DNA from: JBBQWZ01 sp038210135
GTDB lineage: Bacteria > Acidobacteriota > Terriglobia > Bryobacterales > Bryobacteraceae
Reading direction: 5' to 3'
Length of the DNA stretch: 64,000 bases
Assembly (NCBI GenBank): GCA_038210135.1
Contig: JBBQWZ010000002.1
Coordinates: 219,173 to 283,172 of the forward strand
Made by a program: the position numbers and the translations under genes. The notes under the pieces were generated by a model. It saw nothing but the letters and a program-made list of their open reading frames with translations, made no database searches and had not been told where the DNA came from. This document shows positions 1-11,313 of the stretch, piece after piece (within the stretch, counting starts at the first letter, position 1; each line of letters opens with the position of its first letter).

Positions 1-1
1 A

Positions 2-2890
2 AATGCGGGCGGAAATCCCGTCGGCGATCCGTACGGTAGCATGGCATTCCTGTCGGTGGTGGTACCGAATCGGGTTCAGAACGGCACGACGAATCCGCGC
101 ATCCAGGTTCTGCTGGAGGGCTTAAAGCTTGCCCGTTACGACGAGGGCGGAGCACGGCGGGACGAAGTTTTCACGAATAACCCGGCGTGGGTGTTACTCG
201 ACGTTCTGCGGCGCAGTGGTTGGACGGAAGTAGAGATCGATCTGGGAAGCTTCGCGAAGACCGCCGCCTATTGCGAGGAAGCGGTGGCTAGCACCGATAT
301 GAATGGGAATGCAACATCGATTCCGCGTTTCCAGTGCAATCTGGTCGTTTCAAAAAAGCGGAGCGCAGCGGAATTGGTGAAGGGGATTCGCGGCGGCGCG
401 GCGATCATCCTTTCTTACGGTAACGGTGGCCTGTTACAGGCGCGCCCGGAGTGCACGTTGGCGATCCAACAGGCGTCGAAGCCCACTGGTTCCAATGCAA
501 CTGAAGTTATGGCTGGAGGATGGCCGGCTTACGAGTTCAGCGACGGCTCCGCAGCGTTCTCCGGGATCTTGCGAAAGTCGAACGGAGCGCCCACGTTGCG
601 GCTTCGCGCACGAGCAGCAGCGGACAGTCCGAACCGGTACAGCGTTGAGTTTCAGGACGAGTTCAATGAGTATCAGCAAGACAGTCTTTCGCTGATTGAT
701 GCGGAGGATCTGGCCCGCGACGGGCAGGAAGTCAGCGCGCCGCTGGCGGCCATCGGAATTCCCAATTTTGACCAGGCCACTCGCCTAATCGAGTTGGCGC
801 TCGACAAATCGATTCGGGGGAACACGTTTGCCGAGTTTGAGACGAGCGTTCGAGGAATCGGGTTGACTCCGGGCGACCTGATTACCTTGACCTACGCGAA
901 GGAAGGCTTGCTGCGTCAGCCGATGCGCATTGTGCGCGTGGCGCCGGGCTCGAATTACGAGACCGTGACGATCACCGCGCAGTGGCATTCGGATGACTGG
1001 TACACGGCGGGAGGCGCAGACAGCGCTGGCGGACGGCGATCGGCCGGATCCAGCGTTGGATTGCCTAGACCGCTGGTCGGCGACGTTGTCGATGACGAGG
1101 GAGTGGTCCAGTTTTCGATCACGGAAAGCGCGCTGGCGAGTTCCGACGGGATTTACGGAATCAGACTCTCGTGCGGCTTTGTGCCTCCGGCGACACCGGG
1201 CGCTGCCGGACTCCCAATACCTTTGCTTAGCCTCAGGGCGACTATTCAAAACGCCGGGGGAGCGTTACCGGGTGGAAAGACGGTGTATTACGCATTGAGC
1301 TCCGTGGACGCGAACGGATCCGAGGGTAAGCTTTCTTTTTCAGTTAAGGCAAAAGTTCCGACTGGTACCGATACGAATCAGGTTGTGCTCAACGCTTTGA
1401 GTTTTGCGCCTGGAACGGCAACCTTTCGTGTGTATCGCGGAAATTCTCCGAACCAGATGCTTCGGCTGGCCACGGATGTGCCGGTCGCGGCGCAGTTCAC
1501 GGATACGGGCGCCAGTACGCCGGAGCTGGTGGGTCCTCCGGACGAGAACTTCGACCACGCGAATTTTTATTGGCGGGTGGAGCTTCAGCCTGGCGAAGCG
1601 GTGAATGTTCACTCTGCTACCAGCGTCGGAAATTCCGAATTGACGATGCTCGAAAATGATTTTCGGGGCGCTACCGTCCGGTTGAGCAAAGGGAAAGGGT
1701 CTGGTCAGGAACGGACGATTCTCGGTAATTCAACGGTGGCGTTATCCGTCGCTCCGGCCTGGGATGTGGAGCCGGATTCAACCAGTCGGTTCACGATCGC
1801 GGAATCGAGTTGGAAATTTGGCGCGATCAGCGACGCAAGCCCCGTGGAGTTCGATGTTCCGAATCGAAAGGACGCAACGGTCCACATCTCCGGGCGGGCG
1901 GCAAACAGCCACGACAAGGAGTGCTCGCCGGAACTCTGTCCGCTCACGCGTTGGCGAATCGGTGGCGTCACGACGTCCGCAGTCGACACCGACGTTCCGG
2001 CAATTCCGACTTTCGGTTTATCGCCGACTGGCCAAGGAATGGTGGAGCTGGTGAGCATCAGTTTCGCGGATCTGACGCAAACGCGGACCGTGAGCGCCGG
2101 GACTTTGAGTTTGTATTCCTGGGACGAGTTGAACAGTCCGTCCGACAAGCAGTTGGCTGGCGATGTTACCGCGGCCGATACAGTTCTGAGTCTGAATACT
2201 TCCGGAACAGCCGCCGCCGGCGATTTGCTTCAGATCGACTCCGAAATTGTGGCGGTCGAATCGGTAGCGGCTGGCGGGCTGCAGTATACGGTGAGCCGGG
2301 GTTCTCACTCCACCGCAAGCGCGGCGCATACGGCGGCGACTCCGATCTATAACTTGGCGCGAAGCGTAACGATTGTGCCGTTCGCTAAGGACTTCTTCGG
2401 AAGCCAGGCGAGCGGAAGTTATGGTTATCCGATATTTCTGCCGCACGCTAGAATCGCGGCAGCGGAACTTTTCGTGACCAATTCGCGCGGCAACAGCGAC
2501 GTGCGGCGAGTGAATTTCACGAGTTTCACCGACATTGGTCTGCGGACACTTTCGGGTGGGCAGATTTCGTTGCAGCTAGAAGGATACCTGGCGATCCAGG
2601 ATGATGCCGTTCCGGCGGTCCTGATGGAGGACGCGCACGCCGTCCGCGATGTGTACGCCGTCGTCAGATCCGCTCCAAGCGGAGGGCTAATTTCTTTGCA
2701 ACTGACCATGGATGGAAACGCATACTGCACTTTGACTATCGCCGATGGCGCCACTACGTCGAACGTCGTCAACGGATTCGGCCTGCCGCCGCTCAACGCT
2801 GGAGCGAAGATTTCCCTCCATGTCAAAACGGTGCCGCAGGCGGCGGGTTCCCTACCAGGCGGCGACTTGACCGTGATCGTGCGTCTCTAA
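2..2890 (+). CDS. Phage/GTA-like tail tip protein (gpJ-like), 5' end outside window
   Basis: The reading frame is open from base 2, and an ATG at 41 lies inside it, so the gene probably begins before the window. About 35 codons after that ATG comes the pattern NPAWVLLDVLRRSGW, followed by a D-x-x-SF-x-x-A-x-x-C motif. This is how the central domain of lambda gpJ-type tail tip proteins (host specificity, tail hub) begins. A later stretch with GDLITLTY and VTI also fits these beta-rich hub proteins. The C-terminal half has fibronectin-like strands and a short segment like phage 'D-x-x-L-LNTSGTAAAGD' hub repeats. The next gene follows after 10 bases and is also tail-like. Family assignment comes from motif recognition only; function is inferred as tail tip assembly or receptor contact. 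Confidence 0.6.
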   Translation, partial: NAGGNPVGDPYGSMAFLSVVVPNRVQNGTTNPRIQVLLEGLKLARYDEGGARRDEVFTNNPAWVLLDVLRRSGWTEVEIDLGSFAKTAAYCEEAVASTDMNGNATSIPRFQCNLVVSKKRSAAELVKGIRGGAAIILSYGNGGLLQARPECTLAIQQASKPTGSNATEVMAGGWPAYEFSDGSAAFSGILRKSNGAPTLRLRARAAADSPNRYSVEFQDEFNEYQQDSLSLIDAEDLARDGQEVSAPLAAIGIPNFDQATRLIELALDKSIRGNTFAEFETSVRGIGLTPGDLITLTYAKEGLLRQPMRIVRVAPGSNYETVTITAQWHSDDWYTAGGADSAGGRRSAGSSVGLPRPLVGDVVDDEGVVQFSITESALASSDGIYGIRLSCGFVPPATPGAAGLPIPLLSLRATIQNAGGALPGGKTVYYALSSVDANGSEGKLSFSVKAKVPTGTDTNQVVLNALSFAPGTATFRVYRGNSPNQMLRLATDVPVAAQFTDTGASTPELVGPPDENFDHANFYWRVELQPGEAVNVHSATSVGNSELTMLENDFRGATVRLSKGKGSGQERTILGNSTVALSVAPAWDVEPDSTSRFTIAESSWKFGAISDASPVEFDVPNRKDATVHISGRAANSHDKECSPELCPLTRWRIGGVTTSAVDTDVPAIPTFGLSPTGQGMVELVSISFADLTQTRTVSAGTLSLYSWDELNSPSDKQLAGDVTAADTVLSLNTSGTAAAGDLLQIDSEIVAVESVAAGGLQYTVSRGSHSTASAAHTAATPIYNLARSVTIVPFAKDFFGSQASGSYGYPIFLPHARIAAAELFVTNSRGNSDVRRVNFTSFTDIGLRTLSGGQISLQLEGYLAIQDDAVPAVLMEDAHAVRDVYAVVRSAPSGGLISLQLTMDGNAYCTLTIADGATTSNVVNGFGLPPLNAGAKISLHVKTVPQAAGSLPGGDLTVIVRL

Positions 2891-2900
2891 GGCGAACTCC

Positions 2901-5672
2901 ATGGCAGAATCGATCAACAAACTTCAACCAAACCGTGACTTGCAGTGTTATTTCCTTCGACCTTCGGCGATCGCTGCGATGAGCGGAGCGACTGAGAACG
3001 GCTTCACAGTTTCCGGAACCTGGCGCCAACAATTTGACTGGGCTGTTGTCGAGTGGAATCGCGACAACGTCTTCGAGCATCCCGCATTCCGATATTTGCC
3101 AGACGGGGATTTGAGCGGCCTTCAGCTCAGCTATGAAGAAACACGGACAAATTGTATTGGAATGGATTCGGATTTATATCCGGTCGTAGACTGGCCTTCG
3201 CTTCGCATTTGGGCGACCCCGGATGAGGGAGCAGAAGACGTCTACTATGTGAATCTTCGTGATCATGCTACGCCGATCGCGGGCGCATATCACACTGCCT
3301 ATGCCGATTTCACGTTACAAGGCACTGCGACAGGCGGCAACATCATCGGCATTGAATTTCTCGGGCAGCATCACACCTATACGCTATACGGCGCTGACAC
3401 TCTCGCGACCGCAGCGCAAGCGATTGTGGACAGCGTGAATGCGTTTTCGCCGGTGATGCGCGCGACACTGATCGGATCGACAATACGGCTGTACTTCGCG
3501 GGGTCGTCTGGCGGAACAAAATCCGAGCTTGCGGATTCGAAATCGGGTACGAACGGCAATCGCGTCGGCGCGTACACGTACGCTTCCGCAGGATCCACTT
3601 TGAGCTGGGACATCGATTGGGCGAACCTGGCGCACGGCACTTCGCCAACGAAGTGGCGCGTCTCACTCAATTTTGACGGTCTGAAAGACAACCAAACCAC
3701 GCCTCGCACCATTCCTACCAACCGGATTCGTAAGCTTCGCTGGACCTATTCGACAGCATTGCAGGATCAGCCTTTCGCTCGCAGTGAATTCGCTGTTGTC
3801 GTTTCGAACTGGAATGTGACCGGATCCGGTCGAAGTCAGTTAGTGGCAGGTTTTGGGAGCAGGCGGATCCAAAGCGACGACCGATCGATTGCCTACACGG
3901 CTTCATGGACAAAATCGGCGGGCAACTTTTCAGGGGGCAATATTCATTTGACCCACGCTTCCGGCGCAGCCGCCCAGGCAGTTTACCGGACGAATCAGAC
4001 GCATTCCCTCTACCTGGGAACGAGGTTGATACCCAATGGCGGGAAGGTCGATGTGACAGTGGACGGCGCCCTCGCATTGACGCAAGATTTGGCCCTCGCT
4101 GGCGAGGACGTCTTAGTCCGGCGACTGGTTGGAACGTATGGTGCCGGGACGCATGCCGTTTCCGTGGCGTATGCCGGCCCCGACGGACGGGACCTTTACT
4201 TCGATTTCCTCGAAATCGCGAACCCAAGCAGCGAATTGCCTGTTCCAAAGGCCGAGGCGAAGATTACGCTCGCTACCGACTGGGACACCGACCATTCCAT
4301 TTCACTTCCAGCGGAGCGGACTGCGTGGATGGTCAAATCGTTGGGCTTTCACGGCCGCGCGAATCATTATGTAGGTGCCCTATGGTTTTACGAACTGGTG
4401 CGCGCGGGTCACGAGTATGCTTCTGCCGCCGTTGCCTTTTCTGGAGCACCTACGCCCAGTCAAAGCATTTCGCTAACGATTGGGCGCTCAGATGGCCCGA
4501 CTACAACCACGCTCTCGCATTTGATTCACGCCGGAGACACGTCGGCTACCATCGCTCGCGCGTTTGCGATTGAAATCAATGGCGGCTATACGGCGATCCG
4601 CGCTTCGGTCAGCGGAAGCGAACTGACCATCTGGTCGCGAACGATGGGCGCCGACGGAAATCGGTTAACCCTGCAAGGCTCTTCTACGGATCCCGCCTTC
4701 ATTGTGACAGTTCCTTCGAACAGCTTCGGTGGTGGAATCGACGGCGACTGGAGAACGGATACGTCGGCGAGTCCGGCTCTCAATCGCGCGGCTCGCGATT
4801 GGAGTCAAGCCTACTTCGCCGCTCTGCACGGGTATGGGATCGACTGCGCTGCCGCATTCAGTATGGAATTGCAACACGCGGATCCGGGAATCGCCGCCGG
4901 CCTGGCGCAGCGCGGACCCGCCGGCGATCCGATCCTTTTGCCGACTCCCGCTGTTCAAACTAATTTTTCGCCGACGAGCCGGAATTTCTGGAAGCGCGTA
5001 TACGCCGATATGGCCGCACTGCAGAGCGCCGCGGGTCACATTCCTTATCTGCAATTCGGTGAGGTACAGTGGTGGTATTTTCCGACGGACGGACTGGGTG
5101 GCATGTATTCCGGAATGCCATTCTATGATGAATGGACGAAGGCTGAATTCGCGAGTCGATACGGCCGTCCACTCACGACGTTCACGACAAATTCTTCGGA
5201 TCCAACGGAGCATTCCGTGGACTGCTCTTTCCTCGCGCAATGTATTTCCGACTTCACGACAACGATCATCGGCTTCGTCCGCGAGACGAATTCCAACGCG
5301 CGTTTTGAAGTCCTGTATCCCACCGACGTAAACCAGACAGCATTCAACCAGGCCATCAATTTTGCGGCCGGCGCCTGGACCGCCGCCAACCTGGCTTGTC
5401 TCAAGACTGAGAGCTTCGGCTTTACATTAAATCGCGATTTGAAAGCGAGCGCTACGACGATCGGGTTCGGTCCAGAACATGGCTTTTCGCGGTCTGCCCG
5501 AAGCCACCTTGTCGGTATTGGAGACGCGACCACCGGCTGGCGAAAAGAAGTTCGCATGGCGATCGGCGCCGGATTCGAATCGGTGGTGCTCTTCGCACTC
5601 GATCAGTTCTGCCTGATCGGCTATGAAGTTCCGCTGAAGCCAGGGATGCGGCGCGGCTTGTTTATGGCCTAG
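2901..5672 (+). CDS. Large phage-tail-associated protein, possible TIM-barrel C-terminus
   Basis: 923 residues, starting 10 bases after the tail-tip gene. Two related beta-rich modules of about 85 residues are visible, around residues 135-225 and 520-610. Both share a D-T-L/S-A-T-I/A-A segment followed by an I-x-I-x-G-x-x-L/I-x-I pattern, as in repeated domains of phage tail proteins. The last 280 residues contain GEVQWWYFP and a long mixed alpha/beta region that could be a glycoside-hydrolase-like TIM barrel, as in GTA tail proteins. That part is inference. There is no signal peptide. It is probably a distal tail or baseplate protein, but a surface adhesin is an alternative. Confidence 0.5.
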   Translation: MAESINKLQPNRDLQCYFLRPSAIAAMSGATENGFTVSGTWRQQFDWAVVEWNRDNVFEHPAFRYLPDGDLSGLQLSYEETRTNCIGMDSDLYPVVDWPSLRIWATPDEGAEDVYYVNLRDHATPIAGAYHTAYADFTLQGTATGGNIIGIEFLGQHHTYTLYGADTLATAAQAIVDSVNAFSPVMRATLIGSTIRLYFAGSSGGTKSELADSKSGTNGNRVGAYTYASAGSTLSWDIDWANLAHGTSPTKWRVSLNFDGLKDNQTTPRTIPTNRIRKLRWTYSTALQDQPFARSEFAVVVSNWNVTGSGRSQLVAGFGSRRIQSDDRSIAYTASWTKSAGNFSGGNIHLTHASGAAAQAVYRTNQTHSLYLGTRLIPNGGKVDVTVDGALALTQDLALAGEDVLVRRLVGTYGAGTHAVSVAYAGPDGRDLYFDFLEIANPSSELPVPKAEAKITLATDWDTDHSISLPAERTAWMVKSLGFHGRANHYVGALWFYELVRAGHEYASAAVAFSGAPTPSQSISLTIGRSDGPTTTTLSHLIHAGDTSATIARAFAIEINGGYTAIRASVSGSELTIWSRTMGADGNRLTLQGSSTDPAFIVTVPSNSFGGGIDGDWRTDTSASPALNRAARDWSQAYFAALHGYGIDCAAAFSMELQHADPGIAAGLAQRGPAGDPILLPTPAVQTNFSPTSRNFWKRVYADMAALQSAAGHIPYLQFGEVQWWYFPTDGLGGMYSGMPFYDEWTKAEFASRYGRPLTTFTTNSSDPTEHSVDCSFLAQCISDFTTTIIGFVRETNSNARFEVLYPTDVNQTAFNQAINFAAGAWTAANLACLKTESFGFTLNRDLKASATTIGFGPEHGFSRSARSHLVGIGDATTGWRKEVRMAIGAGFESVVLFALDQFCLIGYEVPLKPGMRRGLFMA

Positions 5673-5689
5673 GTTGTTACACTGGCTGC

Positions 5690-6886
5690 TTGTTGCAGGT
5701 CCAAAGCGTCTCAAAAGTCTATTCGCTCTATGCATCGCCAGGGGACCGGCTTTGGCAGAATCTTCGTGGAGCCAGCGATCCGGCGCAGGAATTCTGGGCG
5801 CTCCGCGATGTGAGCCTGAGCGTCGCACGCGGTGAGGTGCTGGGCGTCGTAGGCCCGAACGGCAGCGGCAAGAGCACCCTCCTTCAGATCGTTTCCGGAA
5901 TTCTTCAACCCACCAGAGGCCGCGTTGTCACCGAAGGACGCATTGCCGCCCTGCTTGAGCTCGGCGCCGGATTTAACCCGGAATTCAGCGGCCGCGAGAA
6001 CGTCTTCATCAACGGCGAAATCCTGGGAATGTCGCGCGAGCAAGTGACGCGCGTGTTCGATCGGATCGCAGAATTTGCGGATATCGGCGAATTTCTGGAG
6101 CGGCCGGTGAAAGAATATTCGAGCGGCATGTACGTTCGCCTGGCTTTCGCCACCGCGATTCACGTCGAACCGGAAATCCTGATCGTGGACGAAGCTCTCT
6201 CGGTCGGCGATGCCATCTTCGCCAATCGGTGCATCCAAAAATTTGAGCAGTTGAAGGAACGGGGCGTTTCGATTCTTTTCGTCTCCCACGATCTCGGCCT
6301 GGTTAAGCGTCTGTGCGACCGCGCGGTGCTGCTGCTACGCGGTCGCGTGGCCGCCGAAGGGTCGCCGAACGATGTGGTCAATCGCTACGCCGCCATGGTC
6401 AGCGGAACCGCGGAAGAAACCGAGACTGGAATCGCCGGCGGAGCACGTCACGGAGATCGCACCACGGAAATCACGGCTTGCGTGCTCGAAGGCCGGCAAG
6501 GAGAAACCCGCACTCTCCAATCCGACGAAGCGGTGACGATTCGCCTGACAGGCAAGTGCACCCATAACGTGGACGGCGTCGTTGCGGGGATCCTGATCCG
6601 CAATCGAATCGGCGTGGACGTATTCGGAACGAACACTCACGTGGAACACCTCGATTCGGGTCCGTTTCAGACGGGCGAGACGTTCGAGGTCGAGTTTACG
6701 TTCGATTGCTCGCTGGCGCGAGGGGAATATACACTTACGGTTGCCACGCAGCACCCCGACGGCCGCAGTCAGGATTGGCACGACGATGCGCTCCTTTTTC
6801 AAGTGGTGAACGAGCGAGCCATTGCGGGGGTTGCGGATCTTCGCGCTCGTGCGACGATGCTTCGGACAGAACGACGGAAGGGATAA
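5690..6886 (+). CDS. ABC transporter ATPase, Wzt/polysaccharide-export type
   Basis: 398 residues with a TTG start (second TTG at 5693). Walker A GPNGSGKST is at 55-63, the signature YSSGM at 143-147 and Walker B ILIVDEAL at 163-170, followed by an H-loop in VSHDL. The 'LLELGAGFNPEFSGRENV' stretch is typical of ATPases exporting O-antigen, teichoic acid or capsule (Wzt/TagH/KpsT). The extra C-terminal ~160 residues look like the Wzt carbohydrate-binding domain that recognises a chain-terminating sugar. No Wzm-like permease is visible nearby, so this ATPase is an orphan here. A TACACT box at 5678-5683 lies 6 bases before the start, with no clear ribosome binding site. Confidence 0.85.
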   Translation: MLQVQSVSKVYSLYASPGDRLWQNLRGASDPAQEFWALRDVSLSVARGEVLGVVGPNGSGKSTLLQIVSGILQPTRGRVVTEGRIAALLELGAGFNPEFSGRENVFINGEILGMSREQVTRVFDRIAEFADIGEFLERPVKEYSSGMYVRLAFATAIHVEPEILIVDEALSVGDAIFANRCIQKFEQLKERGVSILFVSHDLGLVKRLCDRAVLLLRGRVAAEGSPNDVVNRYAAMVSGTAEETETGIAGGARHGDRTTEITACVLEGRQGETRTLQSDEAVTIRLTGKCTHNVDGVVAGILIRNRIGVDVFGTNTHVEHLDSGPFQTGETFEVEFTFDCSLARGEYTLTVATQHPDGRSQDWHDDALLFQVVNERAIAGVADLRARATMLRTERRKG

Positions 6887-6900
6887 GCCAACCAGTGGAA

Positions 6901-8363
<1,463 letters not shown>

Positions 8364-8367
<4 letters not shown>

Positions 8368-9533
8368 ATCTCTCTGCAATACAAAAAGCTCTGCGCGCGG
8401 AGCAGTTGGACGGATGGTTGTTCTTCGATCATCATCAGCGCGATCCGTTGGCCTACCGGGTTCTGAACTTGAAACCGCCAGGGCCCGTTACGCGGCGATG
8501 GTATTACTTTATTCCCGCAAGCGGAGAACCGCGCGGATTGATGCACCGCATCGAATCCGAAGTACTGCTTGGCTTGGCTGGAACTCACGATACCTACTCA
8601 AGTTGGGGATCGCAGATTGAAAAGCTGGGGACGCTGCTCGCCGGCGCGAAGAAAGTCGCCATGCAGTATTCGCCGAACTGCGCCATCTTCACGCTCTCGA
8701 TGGTCGATGCCGGAACCATGGAGCTCATCCGTGGTCTCGGCGTCGATGTGGTTTCCTCCGCCAACCTCATACAGGAATTTGAGGCGCGCTGGACTCCTGC
8801 GCAATTCGAAAGCCACATCGAAGCCGGCCGTCGCGTGGACGCGGTCCGCCATGCCGCTTTTGCTCTGATTAGCGAGAAAACGCGGGCCGGCGCCGACGTC
8901 AACGAATACGAAGTCCAGCAATTCATCCGGCAGCAATTCGCTGCAAAGGGCATGGTCACGGATCACGGCCCGATAGTAGGCGTTAACGAGAACGCTTCGA
9001 ATCCGCACTATGAACCCTCGGCGGAAGTGTGGAAACCGATCCGGCGCGGCGATGGCGTCCTGATCGATCTTTGGGCCAAGCTCGACCAGCCGGACAGCGT
9101 CTACTACGACATCACCTGGACCGGCTTCTGCGGCGACAACCCACCTGAGGAATATCAAAACATTTTCGACGTGGTTACCGGCGGGCGTAACGCCGCCATC
9201 GACCGCGTCAAGAAAGCCTGCTCAGCAGGAGACCCGCTATGCGGGTTTGAAGTGGACGACGCCGCGCGAGGCTTCATCGCAGCCGCCGGATATGCCGACT
9301 ACTTCGTCCATCGTACTGGCCACTCGATCGGAACCGAAGTCCACGGCGCGGGGGCGAACATGGACAATCTGGAAACTCACGACGAGCGTCGGGTGACGCC
9401 TTCGACTTGTTTCTCGATCGAACCAGGAGTGTACTTGCCGAAATTCGGTGTGCGGTCGGAGATCAATATGTTCATTGAAGAGCATGGAGCCCAAGTCACC
9501 GGCGAAATGCAGGAAAAACTGCTGCTGCTCTGA
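8364..9533 (+). CDS. M24-family metallopeptidase (Xaa-Pro aminopeptidase/dipeptidase-like)
   Basis: 389 residues with a TTG start overlapping the transporter's stop (ATTGA). The N-terminal ~150 residues form the creatinase-like domain and the rest the pita-bread fold. The five expected metal ligands are all present: D235, D249, H320 in RTGHSIG, E353 in SIEPGVY and E366 in RSEIN. This supports an active dinuclear metal enzyme removing residues next to proline. No signal peptide is visible, so it is probably cytoplasmic and works on peptides brought in by the preceding POT transporter. Whether it is an aminopeptidase or a prolidase cannot be decided from sequence. Confidence 0.87.
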
Positions 9534-9538
9534 GAACG

Positions 9539-10978
9539 ATGAAACACGCGATCGCGTCTCTCTTTCTGCTTGCTGCTTCGGCCGGGGCCAGCGTGGTCAG
9601 CTCCGAGATCCGCGGCAACGCAATCGTTCTCAAACTGACCGACGGCCAAGCGAGGTTGGATTGGCTGACTCCGGCGGCATTTCGCTGGACTCGCGTAAGC
9701 ATGAGCGTCAGCTTGCCTTCCATCCTCGACCGCGAACCGGTCGCGTTTACCCCTTCCGAACGCGATGGCTGGCTGCTCTTCGAGAATCGATATCTGCGCG
9801 TTGAAGTCAGCCGCTTCGACGCACACTTTCGCGTGTTCACCAGCGCCGGCCAGCTACTGCGAGACGATTCGATTGCGCCCAAGGAATTGCGTTGGGGTTC
9901 CGATTCGGCGTTCGTTTTGTCGAGCCTCGGCTATGGTGAATTCCGCCGCGGCGGATCTAGCGCGGGCGATCCAACGGAGCACTTGTTCTACTACGGACCC
10001 TCTCTCAAAGAGGTTCTCGAACAACACATGTTGGCCGTAGGTCAACAGGACGGCCTGAGTCCAGATGTCGTCGAAGTGCTGACACCCGCGCAGCGCCCGC
10101 GTGAAACGGCCCCGCCGGCAAACGGACCGATCTCATCCTGGGGCGCCCTTCGCGATCTGGTTCGCCGCTTGATCGACGCGAGCATGACGGCGATCCTCTA
10201 TCCGAGCGTCGATCTTCAGACCTTCTCCCATCTCATCCGTCCGAGAGCGGAACAACTCGCCGCCTTGCTGCCGGTCGTCGTGGACTCGCGCGCGCAAATG
10301 GCGCGATTGCCAGCGCGAGATACATGGAAGCCGTATTTGATCACGTACTTTCGCGAGGCTCGCGATCGCGGCTTTCCGTTACTTCGGCCGCTGATGCTGC
10401 AGTATCCCAAAGACTCGCAATCGCCGAAGATCGACGACGAGTTCCTGTTGGGAGATGAGATCCTGATCGCTCCCATTCTGTCCGACGACAAGCAGCGAAC
10501 CCTGTATCTTCCCATGGGCAACTGGACCGACTTACGGACCAATCGCGAATACAAGGGCAGGCAAAACATCACCGTCGATGTGGCGCCAGATGCGATTCCG
10601 ATCTTCGCCAAAAACGGATCCCTAGTGCCTCTTGCTAACGGAGCGACCATCGAGCTCCACTATTTTCCCAAACTCGGCAGCGAGTTCTTTCTCTGGGAGC
10701 CGGAGAAATCGGACATCTCGCAATTTCACGCCAATCCGATCCTCGGAGACATTCTCCGCTTTGAATCAGAGGCAAAACTTGATCGCGTGTGCGAATGGAT
10801 CGCGCACCATTACGCCGTTCCCAAAACCGTCAAAGACGCAAATTCGACGTACACGCAGGTGCTCGACCGCCGTCTGCTCAAGCCCGGAACATGGTTTCAC
10901 GATCGCGAGCGGAGCAACCTTCACGTGATGAGCCGCGCCACGGCGAACGGGGACGAAATCATCAACGTGGCATTCTAA
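9539..10978 (+). CDS. GH31-like protein lacking the catalytic barrel
   Basis: 479 residues with an N-terminal signal peptide ending near SAGAS. Residues ~25-165 resemble the GH31 N-terminal beta-sandwich, with HLFYYGPSLKEVLEQ. Residues ~265-345 match the GH31 C-terminal part: RGFPLLRPLMLQYP, DDEFLLGDEILIAPIL, YLPMGNWTDLRTNREY. About 300 residues normally lie between these blocks and carry the catalytic nucleophile (D in WxDMNE-like motifs) and the acid/base. Here only ~100 residues remain and neither motif is seen. The frame is intact with no stop. It is therefore probably a non-catalytic relative, such as a carbohydrate-binding protein. A deletion that left the frame open is an alternative. 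Confidence 0.65.
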   Translation: MKHAIASLFLLAASAGASVVSSEIRGNAIVLKLTDGQARLDWLTPAAFRWTRVSMSVSLPSILDREPVAFTPSERDGWLLFENRYLRVEVSRFDAHFRVFTSAGQLLRDDSIAPKELRWGSDSAFVLSSLGYGEFRRGGSSAGDPTEHLFYYGPSLKEVLEQHMLAVGQQDGLSPDVVEVLTPAQRPRETAPPANGPISSWGALRDLVRRLIDASMTAILYPSVDLQTFSHLIRPRAEQLAALLPVVVDSRAQMARLPARDTWKPYLITYFREARDRGFPLLRPLMLQYPKDSQSPKIDDEFLLGDEILIAPILSDDKQRTLYLPMGNWTDLRTNREYKGRQNITVDVAPDAIPIFAKNGSLVPLANGATIELHYFPKLGSEFFLWEPEKSDISQFHANPILGDILRFESEAKLDRVCEWIAHHYAVPKTVKDANSTYTQVLDRRLLKPGTWFHDRERSNLHVMSRATANGDEIINVAF

Positions 10979-10984
10979 GGATCC

Positions 10985-11296
10985 ATGCTCGCTGAGATCA
11001 GGCGCGTCGTCGCGCGTATCCCAAAAGGCAAAGTCGCCACCTACGGCCAGGTCGCCGAAGTCGCCGGATTCGCCGGTGCCGCCCGGCAGGTTGCCTGGGC
11101 GCTCCACAACAACTCGCGCGGCATCCCGTGGCATCGCGTGCTCGGTGCGGGCGGAAACATCCGATTATCAGGCGAAAACGGGCTCGAGCAGCGAATCCGC
11201 CTGAAGGCGGAAGGCGTTGTCTTCCGCGGTGAGAAAGTGGATCTAACGAAATCCGGGTGGCAGACCACGAGCAAAAAACGACCATCCAAGAAGTAA
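10985..11296 (+). CDS. Alkyltransferase-like (ATL) MGMT-family DNA-binding protein
   Basis: 103 residues beginning with IRRVVARIPKGKVATYGQVA, the winged-helix DNA-binding core of O6-methylguanine-DNA methyltransferases. The active-site motif is PWHRV instead of PCHRV, so the alkyl-accepting cysteine is a tryptophan. That replacement defines ATL proteins, which bind O6-alkylguanine and flag it for nucleotide excision repair. The length agrees with ATL proteins (about 100 residues). It starts 6 bases after the GH31-like gene and is followed by the FtsX gene, with no obvious functional link to either. Confidence 0.9.
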   Translation: MLAEIRRVVARIPKGKVATYGQVAEVAGFAGAARQVAWALHNNSRGIPWHRVLGAGGNIRLSGENGLEQRIRLKAEGVVFRGEKVDLTKSGWQTTSKKRPSKK

Positions 11297-11313
11297 CGGA
11301 TATCCTTGAGGGG

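Noticed and set aside
6706..6900. Upstream extension of the POT transporter
   Set aside because: It overlaps the ABC ATPase gene in another frame and encodes no transporter sequence; starts at 6895 or 6901 fit the family.
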